A stretch of DNA of 64,000 bases from NCBI GenBank assembly GCA_020310875.1, contig CM035417.1, positions 85,155,417 through 85,219,416 on the forward strand, given 5' to 3'. Of this stretch, positions 56,701 to 64,000 are shown in pieces. The notes under the pieces were generated by a model. It did not search any database, had not been told where the DNA came from, and saw nothing but the letters and a program-made list of their open reading frames with translations. Each line of letters starts with the position of its first letter. Positions within the stretch are counted from its first letter, which is position 1. The stretch is from Ceratopteris richardii (lineage: Eukaryota; Streptophyta; Polypodiopsida; Polypodiales; Pteridaceae). Position numbers and translations under genes: made by a program.

Positions 56701-59491
56701 AATGGTCGCATTGGCTCAGACTATGTTTGAAGCCAGTCGCCTTTTCAATTACTCAGGCTCAACCAAGACGCAATTACACTTGGATGGACTTCTAGAGAAG
56801 TTAGAGGGCATAATTGCAAGATCTGCCAAGGAAGAAAAAAATCAAGAAAGAGATAAAGCAAGCAAAAACATGACCCATCCCCCACCGAAAGCTTATGTGC
56901 CCAATTCCACTGAACTAGACAACCCCCCCTCCCTAGAAAGAATAGAGAAGCTAATTGCACAATCACAAAAGGAACCCGCCCCTCAACACCATGACAAGGC
57001 TAGTGAAAGAGCAGGTCTTCCTACCCAGAAAGCCTATGTGTCTGAGGCCTATGTGCCTAACTCTACGGAGCCAGACACCCCCTCTTCTATGAATAGGTTC
57101 ACTCAAGAATTCCTAAGAGAGATTCAAGAAGAAAAATGGGCTAAGGAAAGTGAAGTCCCTCCTCCCATTGAGCTTGTGGATGATGCACATGATCAATTCC
57201 CACAAGATATTCCCTCTATCTATGGAGAGCAGGAGAGTACCCCGTCTCAAGAGAGATTAGACTTTGAGTCTAACTCTCTACAGGAATTACCCCACTTCAC
57301 GGGCCTATGGGAAGCCAAGTCTACTTGTATGAGAACCCCCACAGTCATGGTAAGAAACAAAGATTCAGTCATACCTAGGAACACGGAGGTAGTAAAGAAC
57401 ACCAAAGTGCAGTGCAATCTCACTTTGGAAGAGCTGCTCAAGGTTAGACCAGAAGTGTGGAAACATGGAGCCAATCAAGTGCCCGAAGTAGCAAAACCAC
57501 ATTCCCAGGTAGGATCTCAAAGAACAGTGCCAAAAATACCATTGGATAAGATAGGAGACATGAGTGAAGGAGAAGAAGGAAATACCTACCTCCCAGTTAC
57601 CCATCAGGGATACACAACCAAAGCAATTTTGGACTCAGGTGCAGGAGTTGCAATTACTACCACTTCCTTATGGAAGCGTTGGGGTAAGCCTGCACTCAGG
57701 CCCACCAGGATGAAATTGCAAATGGCCGATGGTCACATAGAGAGACCCTTAGGATTGCTAGAAGGAATAACTCTCACCACCTATGGTGTCGAGTTTGAGC
57801 ATACATTTGCTATATGTGATTTTAGCAAGAACCATGCCTATGAAATGATCTTGGGACGACCTTTTATGCGACAGTTGCAAGTGGTACAGGATTGGGGAAC
57901 CAATTCTTTGTACCTGCAACACTTAGGTGTTACGACCAAAGTGAATCTCAAAGATTACTCTCATAGAGATGTTCCCCCTATCCAATGGAATCCCATCCAT
58001 CGAGCCAAAGATGATACGGAATCTGTGCATTCCATAGGATCAAGATCCTCATGGATGCATGAAGACACCCACTTATGGATGTGCAAAGTGGCAATAGAAG
58101 AGGAGAAAAGAGAAAAGGCCAGAGATATAGGTGCAAACGAAACACATAGACCCATTCAAGACCCAGCCTATGCACCTGTAGTATTTCCTGACGAAGAATT
58201 TGAACCCCACGGCTGGGCAGAAATCCTAGCAACAATGGATGTAGCCATCAATGAGGAACAATGGACACCCCACTGTGATGAGGATGGCTATGACATTTCA
58301 GTTTTCTCCATAGAGCCAATCATGGGAGAGGCAATATTGGAAGAGTGCGAACCTAGCCCTGATGCATTTGAGGATGCAAGTGACTCTGATCTAGAGTCAA
58401 TCATTATGGACCCACCTTTTGCGTCAGATGAAGAATACTTCTATGAAGTAGAATTTCAACCCCAGAGGCACGGAGAGCTTACAAAAGACGTAAGGCTAGC
58501 CACACATGTAACCCCTAAGGAAGAAGGAAAGAAAAGGAAGAAGAAAGAAGTCACACAAGAAGAGGAGGAATCTTTGTTTGAGGTCCCAGAAAATTTTAAG
58601 AAGTATGAGATAGATGACAGGAGAGTCATGATCAGAATGCCTAAACGAGAGGCACAATCAGGAGAGGCCTATGATAACAAGGAAACCACAAAGAAAATTG
58701 TGGTAGCCATGGAAGAAGGAGAAGAGAGATGTACTTACATAGGACATGACCTGACGGAAGAAGAAGAGCACGAATTGATAGCCTTGCTAAGAGAATACAG
58801 AGATGTGTTCGCTTGGAGTTACAAGGACTTGAAAGGTGTGGACCCTGACATATGCTCACACACCATCCCCATGACCCCAGATGCCAAACCCTCTAAGCAA
58901 AAGCCATATACATACAATGATAATTACGCTGCCAAGATCAAAGAGGAGATAGATAGACTGGTTGAAGCTGGATTTATCTATGAAATTGAGCACACTGAAT
59001 GGGTATCCCCCATTGTAGTGGTGCCCAAAAAGAATGGTAAATTACGTGTATGCATTAACTTAAAGAAAGTCAATGCAGCCACAATCCGAGATAACTATCC
59101 ACTTCCCATCACAGAACATCTCTTAGAAAGAGTAGCAGGCAAGGAAGTGTACAACTTCCTTGATGGATTTTCGGGCTACAATCAAGTAGCCATCGCTCCA
59201 GAGGATCAGCACAAGACAGCTTTTGCCACAGAATGGGGCATTTTTGCCTTTAGAGTAATGCCATTTGGACTTACCAATGCACCAGCTACCTTCCAGAGGC
59301 TGATGTGCCATGTATTTAAGGAGTTCCTAAGGAAGAATTTAGAAGTCTATGTTGATGATGTTTGTGCTCATTCCAACATTAGGCAAACCCATATTCCCGA
59401 ACTCAGACAAATCTTTGACAAATGTAGAGAATATCAAGTCTGCCTGAACCCAGAAAAGTTGTCTTTATGGTCAGGCAAGGCAAGATTTTAG
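53753..59491 (+). CDS. Gag-protease-RT polyprotein of the large gypsy element (first frame)
   Basis: The open frame begins after a stop at 53702; the first ATG is 53753 (MNLRSGRHLGRYRQ). Counting from 53714, gag core spans about residues 337-517 (FDGTGDPYDHVAEFKQ, LTWFQPLNERQF). Three zinc knuckles of the form CX2CX3HX4C lie near 570, 767 and 795. Next is a Pro- and charge-rich spacer with coiled-coil stretches and a KAYVPNSTE repeat. The protease has ILDSGAG (Asp 1307) and MILGRPFM. RT starts near 1690 and has FLDGFSGYNQ and YVDD (1879-1882). The frame ends at 59491 in the RT thumb by a one-base deletion near 59460; the correct reading continues in the next frame. Confidence 0.93.
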   Translation: MNLRSGRHLGRYRQSLRSSEASVNHTARSWAQQLSHHSYYPNSETSESEISHGMERPTGSSGVPYLHMVEGPYKMQLEYLRTNRLGASIYEDGLGRAVVQIKNPDQSIGLERPAVKFENGAYLDKEGTIYVVTSHPDRTDEFGNVVPETDLGDLEQGNMGEEPRTPRGKSVLTRIITPEWIPQDNKSIDLLLNREMDEAFWRYRPSQPSEAGTIMIYEFKDPDIPGRVNYLDHSSERIFGVTENDRHAYTWKGEFIFPQPRSNVSFGRQGAGTSQAQGTQRERSRERPEVSFANSWGRERTRMDTNRGEVEGHKAPRNQRNADDFPLPRPREHTRTLRPTQLVKSMKNYFDGTGDPYDHVAEFKQVLRAEQVEDLFTQYNAFGLTLRNTALTWFQPLNERQFRSIDQLLEAFIIEFSKSGIRHNTSSLIYSFKQTPQETVRLAGRRFRQYLERCPGPELPTAAKQVALFLDGLLSTKLRSYVYLKDPRTIEECVRMCIDIEDNLGEELELSKIYKDSDSTSSLSSSQSTSIEELAEKVAQKLGVSSKQIPRFAPVKRCYTCGGDHMANACPITAQPQVNPSSQYCTIERRYTNHSAQDCPYNKQAVRQTYPQPYPQQGRYQSQYSPQQYIRPQQNYQPQYQAQLRPQPVLAQQQPAPTNVIPVKYAAAEENLNRAIVPVTPLISESDPSDHSFDSTHVDSPQAYYMQSPEHGESYYSEEPSEPIWEPEYANVMHTNPNSRPQPRQIRPPFPRGPCFRCQGDHLIRDCPMLAPTQPQSVTIQSFCQECGKEHLLRHCPKNPSNMPKITPINVIGLVVNSTGSVTSTAPVQVITRAQALQQNQGVSQEKSPDASDTESQNKKRTRAWRDSHEHMKRQWAKKMSELEESLRETKAKIIEITSQTHSHTFPPLPSPSPSIPPPSNTPHVTHPPPRAGSVLADPTPKDIDMMLKAYQARIQEGPNVTDHDKCYPRADLEIERTKLCAKMVALAQTMFEASRLFNYSGSTKTQLHLDGLLEKLEGIIARSAKEEKNQERDKASKNMTHPPPKAYVPNSTELDNPPSLERIEKLIAQSQKEPAPQHHDKASERAGLPTQKAYVSEAYVPNSTEPDTPSSMNRFTQEFLREIQEEKWAKESEVPPPIELVDDAHDQFPQDIPSIYGEQESTPSQERLDFESNSLQELPHFTGLWEAKSTCMRTPTVMVRNKDSVIPRNTEVVKNTKVQCNLTLEELLKVRPEVWKHGANQVPEVAKPHSQVGSQRTVPKIPLDKIGDMSEGEEGNTYLPVTHQGYTTKAILDSGAGVAITTTSLWKRWGKPALRPTRMKLQMADGHIERPLGLLEGITLTTYGVEFEHTFAICDFSKNHAYEMILGRPFMRQLQVVQDWGTNSLYLQHLGVTTKVNLKDYSHRDVPPIQWNPIHRAKDDTESVHSIGSRSSWMHEDTHLWMCKVAIEEEKREKARDIGANETHRPIQDPAYAPVVFPDEEFEPHGWAEILATMDVAINEEQWTPHCDEDGYDISVFSIEPIMGEAILEECEPSPDAFEDASDSDLESIIMDPPFASDEEYFYEVEFQPQRHGELTKDVRLATHVTPKEEGKKRKKKEVTQEEEESLFEVPENFKKYEIDDRRVMIRMPKREAQSGEAYDNKETTKKIVVAMEEGEERCTYIGHDLTEEEEHELIALLREYRDVFAWSYKDLKGVDPDICSHTIPMTPDAKPSKQKPYTYNDNYAAKIKEEIDRLVEAGFIYEIEHTEWVSPIVVVPKKNGKLRVCINLKKVNAATIRDNYPLPITEHLLERVAGKEVYNFLDGFSGYNQVAIAPEDQHKTAFATEWGIFAFRVMPFGLTNAPATFQRLMCHVFKEFLRKNLEVYVDDVCAHSNIRQTHIPELRQIFDKCREYQVCLNPEKLSLWSGKARF

Positions 59492-60285
59492 GACACATAG
59501 TGTCAAAGAATGGCATATCCACTGATGAAGAGAAAGTGAGAGCCATAGCCGAGTTACCTAGGCCAAAGAATGTCAAGGAAGTACAAGCTTTCATGGGGCA
59601 TTGTAGTTACTACCGCCGGTTCATTCACATGTATGCTGTCATTGCAAAGCCCATGTATGGACTCTTGACTAACTTTGAGTGGACTGATGAATGTGAGAAT
59701 TCCTTCCAGGAGCTTAAACAAAGGTTATGTTCAGCACCAATCTTAACCACACCAGATTGGAATAAGCCTTTCCATGTTCATGTGGATGCATCCAATTATG
59801 CCATTGGATGTGTGCTTGCACAACCTACTGGTGAAGGTAATATGGATCTTCCAATTGCCTATGCTAGTAGACAATTGAATGCAGCTGAACGAAATTATAC
59901 CACTACTGAGAGAGAAGGCTTAGGCATGGTATATGCAGTTAAGAAATTTAGACACTATTTGCTTGCAAATAAGTTTAAATTTTTAACTGATCATCAGGCA
60001 TTGCTATACCTCGTAAACAAGCCATGCAATACAGGAAGATTAGTAAGATGGTTTCTCTTGCTAATGGAATATGATTTTGAGGTTGTGGTAAGGAAAGGGA
60101 AGACTCATTTGAGAGCAGATCATCTCTCAAGGCTCACATCAGGAGAAGCCCCACAAGGAGTGTCAGATGACCTACCTGATGCTTACTTGTTTAACTTGGA
60201 AGTGGTACCGCAGTGGGCTAAGTACGACCCTGACGAGACAAAGAAGTCTAGAACAAGAGGCCCTAGATTACTCACTCATTGGTGA
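59467..60285 (+). pseudogene. RT thumb and RNase H, second frame
   Basis: Continuing in the -1 frame: GKILGHIVSKNGIS, then the connection (AFMGHCSYYRRFIHMYAVIA, FEWTDECENSFQELKQRL). RNase H has FHVHVDASNYAIGCVLAQ, the Glu in TTTEREGLGMVYAV, LTDHQALLYLVN and HLRADHLSRL. RNase H catalytic residues appear intact. The frame must shift again near 60250, where integrase continues in the first frame; reading on here gives a nonsense end (TRGPRLLTHW). Confidence 0.88.
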
Positions 60286-61399
60286 TAATCTATACAAGCG
60301 CGGAAAAGATGGTTACCTGAGACTATGTGTTCATGAGAATGAATATCTAAAGATCTTGGAAACTACTCACCAGGGAGTAGCAGGAGGACATTTTGGTCCA
60401 GATAGGGTGATCAAAGCAATCCTATTTGTAGGATTTTGGTGGCCCACCCTTCACATGGATGCACATACCTATGTGAAGAGGTGTGAGATTTGTCAGCGAA
60501 CCCAGTATCCTATACGCAAAGATGAGATGCCACTGAAGCCCATGATGGGCGGACGCGCATTCTCTAAGTGGGGAATAGACTTTGTAGGTCCTATCAATCC
60601 CCCAGCTAAGGGTTCCCATGCTGAGTATATCATCATTGCCACGGACTATCTAACCAAGTGGGTAGAGGTAAAAGCCACAACGAAGAACGACGCTCAGACA
60701 ACTGCTAAATTCTTGTTTGAGAATGTATTCACAAGATACGGGCTACCTATAGAGCTAGTTAGTGATAGAGGCACTCACTTCTTGAATGAAGTTATTGAAA
60801 ATCTGCTCCAAGAATTCTTGGTAGTGCATAAGAAGTCTGCCCCCTATCACCCTCAAGCCAATGGGCAAGCCGAAAGCACCAATAAGATCCTATGCAATGT
60901 ATTGACAAAATTAGTGAACAATAAACGCTCTGATTGGGACAAACAACTACACCATGTTGTTTGGGCATACCGAGTCGCCTACAAAACGGTACTCCAAGCC
61001 ACCCCCTTTCAGATGGTATTTGGCCAAAACGCCGTGCTACCTTTGGACTTCTTAATACCTACATTGAAAGTAGCACAAGAGCACGAATGGACGGGTCATG
61101 AACTCTCCTCTAGACTTTTTGACCTTGAACGATTAGGAGAAACAAGACTGAGAGCAGCTGCAGGGATATATGCAGCTAAGAAGAGACAGAAGGCATACTT
61201 TGATGCCCATGTGAAGGATAAGGGCTTGAAAGCAAGAGATCTAGTTTTAGTCTACACATTGAAACAACACGCAAGGAAGCTAGAAAAGAGAGGCTACGGA
61301 CCTATGATCATCAATAGGATCTCCACGAGTGGAGCAGTACAACTAGCCACTTTAGAGGAGACAAGTTGTATCAGGAACCCCTCACGGAGGAAATGCTAA
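60240..61399 (+). pseudogene. Integrase of the large gypsy element, third segment
   Basis: It reads SLEQEALDYSLIGDNLYKRG, then the zinc domain (HQGVAGGHFGPDRV, CEICQRT), the catalytic core (GIDFVGPI, VSDRGTHFLNEV, YHPQANGQAESTNK) and the AYRVAYKTVLQATPFQMVFG region. It continues into a C-terminal domain (AKKRQKAYFDAHVKDKGL, GYGPMIINRISTSGAVQLAT). All three catalytic acidic residues are present. The frame shifts again at about 61359. There is no chromodomain, as expected for the Ogre/Tat/Athila branch. Confidence 0.9.
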
Positions 61400-61893
61400 G
61401 TCGACTCAATACTGCTAAGCAACGTAAAGAGGAGGAAAAACGAATTCGAGAAGAAGCACAGGCAGAGGCCTTAGAGCGCATCAGACGAATGAAGTTGAGG
61501 AGACAAGGGAGGGATCAACCTATGATTGACACTCAAGAGTCTCCAGGCTATCACATGGCCATGTGTGAGGCTTCAGGTGAACGTACCCATAAGATAGTGG
61601 ATCGACGACCTTTTGTGACCCTAGAAATAGGACAAAGAGACAGCACAACAAGCGTGAGAGCTTTAATTGATTCAGGAGCAGCCACAAGTGCAGTTCGGCT
61701 TTCTTATTGCCAGCAGCTGCAATTGGAGGTAAAACCCCTAGAAGCATATCTCATAGGATTGGGAGGTGTGGAAACTCCTTGCATGGGCGAGGTGGATCTT
61801 CCCATCTCCATTCAAGACGAAGTGATGACAGTCAAAGTATTAGTGTGTCAAGATGAGGACCTCACTGAGCCTCTTGTCTTGGGTCAGGACTAG
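61360..61893 (+). CDS. Post-integrase segment with a second retropepsin-like domain
   Basis: Directly after the integrase C-terminus, in a shifted frame, comes GDKLYQEPLTEEMLSRLNTA. A charged helix (KQRKEEEKRIREEAQAEALE) leads to a domain with the layout of a retroviral-type aspartic protease. RPFVTLEIG and VRALIDSGAATSAV carry the D-S-G-A active-site motif. YLIGLGGVETPCMGEVDLPI resembles the flap and strand region, and PLVLGQD the conserved C-terminal LGxD motif. It is distinct in sequence from the canonical protease at about 57600-57900 (DSGAG...ILGRPF). A TAG at 61891 ends the frame exactly where Trp is usual (LGxDW). Function is inferred from motifs only. Confidence 0.75.
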   Translation, partial: DKLYQEPLTEEMLSRLNTAKQRKEEEKRIREEAQAEALERIRRMKLRRQGRDQPMIDTQESPGYHMAMCEASGERTHKIVDRRPFVTLEIGQRDSTTSVRALIDSGAATSAVRLSYCQQLQLEVKPLEAYLIGLGGVETPCMGEVDLPISIQDEVMTVKVLVCQDEDLTEPLVLGQD

Positions 61894-62742
61894 ATCTATG
61901 ATCGTGCAGTCAACCTCAACCTAAGAAGTGGACTTCTTCAGGTATGGGTAGATCATAGCCGAATTACAGTTGAATTGGAAAATGAGGCACTCAAGGAACT
62001 AGGCAAGGCACAAACTCCTGGTCCTTCCAGGGGCGCACATGAAGTTGACAATGCTATTGTTGTCCAAAACTGTATGATGCAAAAAGAGGCTAATCTCAAC
62101 AACGGAGCCAGGGAGAGGATGGAACTCCCTTCTTTTCCAAAGACCAGAAGGTTGCAACAACCCACGGCAGATCAAATACAGAAGAAGCAGAACACTACCG
62201 ATACTAAATGCCAAGAAAAGGAGCAAAGCAGATTGTTTCAGCCATGGAAGCAAGTATGGAGGCAAAAAGGAGAATACCCTGTTCAGACCAGGCCGACCCC
62301 ACGACCAAAACCTCTTATTAATAGTCAACAACATGACACTAATGAGAAGTCCTTCATCAATTCTTCTGCGAAGGTGAAGTCTATTTGGGTACCCAAGAAG
62401 TCAATGAAGGCCAGCCCACAATCACGACAAATCTGGGTGCCTAAGGCTTGCTTGCGGGCTCAAATAGCTACACCAAGGCCGCAACCGGTACAACATGTTT
62501 TACTCACTCAAACATCTGAGGCCCAATCTTACGCATCACGCACGGACACATATTCTTCCATGAGCACTAGTAGAATCACTTGTAAATGGGTCCCTAAAAA
62601 GCCTCATCTTCAAGCAGATACCCCTATCAAACTCTTCAGAGTCCCCACAAAATCAAGATCAAAGCCCATCCACTGCATTTGGCAACCTAAAACTTGTAAT
62701 AAACCCCCGGCCCCCAGTTGTAAATCCATGCCCACCTACTAA
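61894..62742 (+). pseudogene. Tail of the post-integrase frame with Trp-Val-Pro-Lys repeats
   Basis: The same frame stays open after the TAG (IYDRAVNLNLRSGLLQVWVD) to a stop at 62740. A first ATG-like start is not needed if the TAG is a recent mutation or is read through. The second half is basic and Gln/Pro-rich and contains the motif W-V-P-K or variants at about 62383 (IWVPKKS), 62431 (IWVPKAC), 62585 (KWVPKKP), 62642 (RVPTKS) and 62679 (IWQPKTC). I do not recognise the domain. No membrane segment or signal peptide is visible. Confidence 0.6.
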
Positions 62743-62953
62743 CTACGTCACTCTCACACTACATCATTCCACTGAGTTCTTAGGTCCAACCAATTCCTAA
62801 CTACACACACAAGCACCGAGCACTTATTAACCTACTAATCTCTCCCGAACCTCATGATAATGTTGTAATGAGGACAAAACCGGTTCTAACTTGTCCTTTA
62901 CAATGTTAACACATGTTTCTATATTCTCACAGAATCAGAAGGCAAGAGGTAAC
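62743..62953 (+). other. Spacer with candidate 3' splice site
   Basis: This 211-base non-coding gap contains ttctaac (62884-62890) and gttaac as possible branch sites and tgtttctatattctcacag, whose AG is 62931-62932. It lies 21 bases before the next ATG. A pyrimidine-rich tract followed by CAG just before a downstream frame fits a spliced subgenomic message. Confidence 0.35.
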
Positions 62954-64000
62954 ATGGCAGAAGTGACAGGTCCGAGCTCACAAGTAGGAATACTTACTGC
63001 AGGAATCGATGTGGATAGTCTACCTGTGGATGTGCCACCAACTGAACGACCTGTGGAGCTGCAACACCTTCAGCAGATCCTGGTACCGGATCCACCCACA
63101 GGGATCACAGAAAGAGTCCATGCCAATTCTCATTGGTTCAATGGCATGCCAGGTCCATTAGGAGAGGCCAAGTATATATGGGAGTCTAAGTGCGAGTATG
63201 ACAGATCATGGGTTCGATTCCAATTTTTCTCCAAGGAGTTTGAGACCCTACAGAACACCGAGGATCTCCAGACCATATGGCGACGTGCAGGACTAGCAGA
63301 ATACTTTGAAGCACCACTACCTAAACCGGATCTCCTCCGATGCTATTATTTGGTCTCCACATTACAAGCTAATGAAGAAAAGGACAAACCAGGATCATTT
63401 GTTCTTCCTTCCTTGCTGGGCAACAACGAGTTAAAGAGGTTTGAACTTACCTTGGAGTTGGTGAGCTCTGCTTTGAATATGCACGGCACACATGTACCTT
63501 CAGAGAAGGATGCTCTCGTTCCTACTAACATGAAGGATAGGAAACTATTGAAGCTTAAAGACATGGCAGCACTCACACCAAACGTGTCCATCCCTCTCCG
63601 TATGTGCATGCAACATTTTGCTTTCCCCGGCCAAGACCGCTTCACACAACCACACAAAAGAATCTCGTTCGCTCTCTACTTAGCGGAGGCAGGTGCGTTA
63701 CCAATTAAGCTGTCGGTATGGATTATAGATCAATTGTATGAAGCAAATAAAAGGTCTTCTAGGAAATTAGTGGTGAACGGGTGCTGTGCAATCACACGCA
63801 TTATTTATCGGTGCCTAGCATACGATGTTCCCATTGATCGTGCCTTAACTTTGGCACAATTACAAATGTTTAAGAAGCTCAAGACGTCCACACATCAATC
63901 CAAGCGCATGAGGGGTGCAATCCCTTGTGTCCAGACAAGGGAAGTTCTGACTACCCCTGAAGTATCGCCACGAAGGGAGACCACTGTACCTCCCTTTACC
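62954..64000 (+). CDS. Additional open frame after pol, at least 349 codons, runs off the window
   Basis: It starts at ATG 62954 (MAEVTGPSSQVGILTAGIDV) and stays open for exactly 349 codons to base 64000. The middle part is rich in Trp, Tyr and Phe (HWFNGMPGPLGEAKYIWESK, YDRSWVRFQFFSKEF, TIWRRAGLAEYF). A later part looks helical (RISFALYLAEAGALPIKLSV, WIIDQLYEANKRSSRKLV). There is no signal peptide and no membrane segment in the visible part, so an envelope role is not supported. It occupies the env-like position of Athila elements. The alternating hydrophobic/charged style recalls plant-transposon accessory domains, but I do not recognise the family. Confidence 0.8.
   Translation, partial: MAEVTGPSSQVGILTAGIDVDSLPVDVPPTERPVELQHLQQILVPDPPTGITERVHANSHWFNGMPGPLGEAKYIWESKCEYDRSWVRFQFFSKEFETLQNTEDLQTIWRRAGLAEYFEAPLPKPDLLRCYYLVSTLQANEEKDKPGSFVLPSLLGNNELKRFELTLELVSSALNMHGTHVPSEKDALVPTNMKDRKLLKLKDMAALTPNVSIPLRMCMQHFAFPGQDRFTQPHKRISFALYLAEAGALPIKLSVWIIDQLYEANKRSSRKLVVNGCCAITRIIYRCLAYDVPIDRALTLAQLQMFKKLKTSTHQSKRMRGAIPCVQTREVLTTPEVSPRRETTVPPFT

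Larger units (their letters stand above)
51119..64000 (+). mobile_element. Large Ogre/Tat/Athila-type gypsy element, 3' end outside the window
   Basis: This element of more than 12.8 kb has a probable 5' LTR, an Asp-tRNA-type primer-binding site and a 1.8-kb leader with tandem repeats. A gag-protease-RT frame follows, then RNase H, integrase, a second protease-like domain, a repeat-rich tail and an additional open frame that reaches the window end. The primer-binding site and RT sequence (FAWSYKDLKG, EWVSPIVVVPKKNGKLRV) place it in the Ogre/Tat/Athila branch. No second (archaeal-type) RNase H is seen between RNase H and integrase. The 3' LTR is not included. Confidence 0.82.

Noticed and set aside
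53714..59491. Antisense frames of 60-105 codons inside the long polyprotein
   Set aside because: They are shadows of the coding strand with no motifs.
62954..64000. Envelope glycoprotein call for the last frame
   Set aside because: Position fits, but no signal peptide, membrane segment or cleavage-site motif is visible in the 349 codons present.

Overview
This is repeat-dense nuclear DNA, almost certainly from a land plant with a large genome. The evidence is nested Ty1/copia and Ty3/gypsy LTR retrotransposons with plant-type primer-binding sites (initiator-Met-type TGGTATCAGAGC and the TGGTGCCGTTGCCGGGGA type used by the Ogre/Tat/Athila branch), chromodomain integrases, LINE zf-RVT remnants and a tRNA-derived SINE. 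I found no host gene, rRNA, tRNA gene, CRISPR array or operon. Nearly every long reading frame is retroelement coding sequence or its antisense shadow. The species cannot be named from the sequence.

Left part (1-19.8 kb): AT-rich decayed DNA holds a probable SINE (about 1320-1510, minus). A complete young copia element follows at 3273-8902, with two 718-bp LTRs that look identical, an intact 1356-codon polyprotein and a CATAC target duplication. Next comes a decayed chromodomain gypsy element (about 10516-16440, plus) whose protease is split by a 915-bp solo LTR (12373-13287). Beyond it lie a 5' fragment of a second copia family (16440-18173, minus) and oppositely oriented gypsy fragments.

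Middle (19.8-51 kb): one copia family with LTRs of about 230 bp is present five times, each copy broken differently: 16440-18173, 19813-24436, 32518-33817, 37741-40532 and 45232-47850. The last copy carries its two LTRs in inverted orientation, sits inside a minus-strand gypsy element (about 42380-49400), and contains an 887-bp terminal-inverted-repeat element. A minus-strand chromovirus (25893 to about 30850) and LINE fragments (33825-36760, minus) fill much of the rest.

Right part (51.1-64 kb): a large gypsy element of the Ogre/Tat/Athila type runs off the window end. It has an Asp-tRNA-type primer-binding site and a long leader with about 25 near-palindromic ~18-19 bp tandem units. A 1925-codon gag-protease-RT frame is followed by RNase H and integrase in shifted frames. 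After the integrase comes unusual cargo: a second retropepsin-like domain (DSGA and LGxD motifs), a tail with Trp-Val-Pro-Lys repeats, and a further frame of at least 349 codons that is still open at base 64000. This post-integrase module is the most novel thing in the window.
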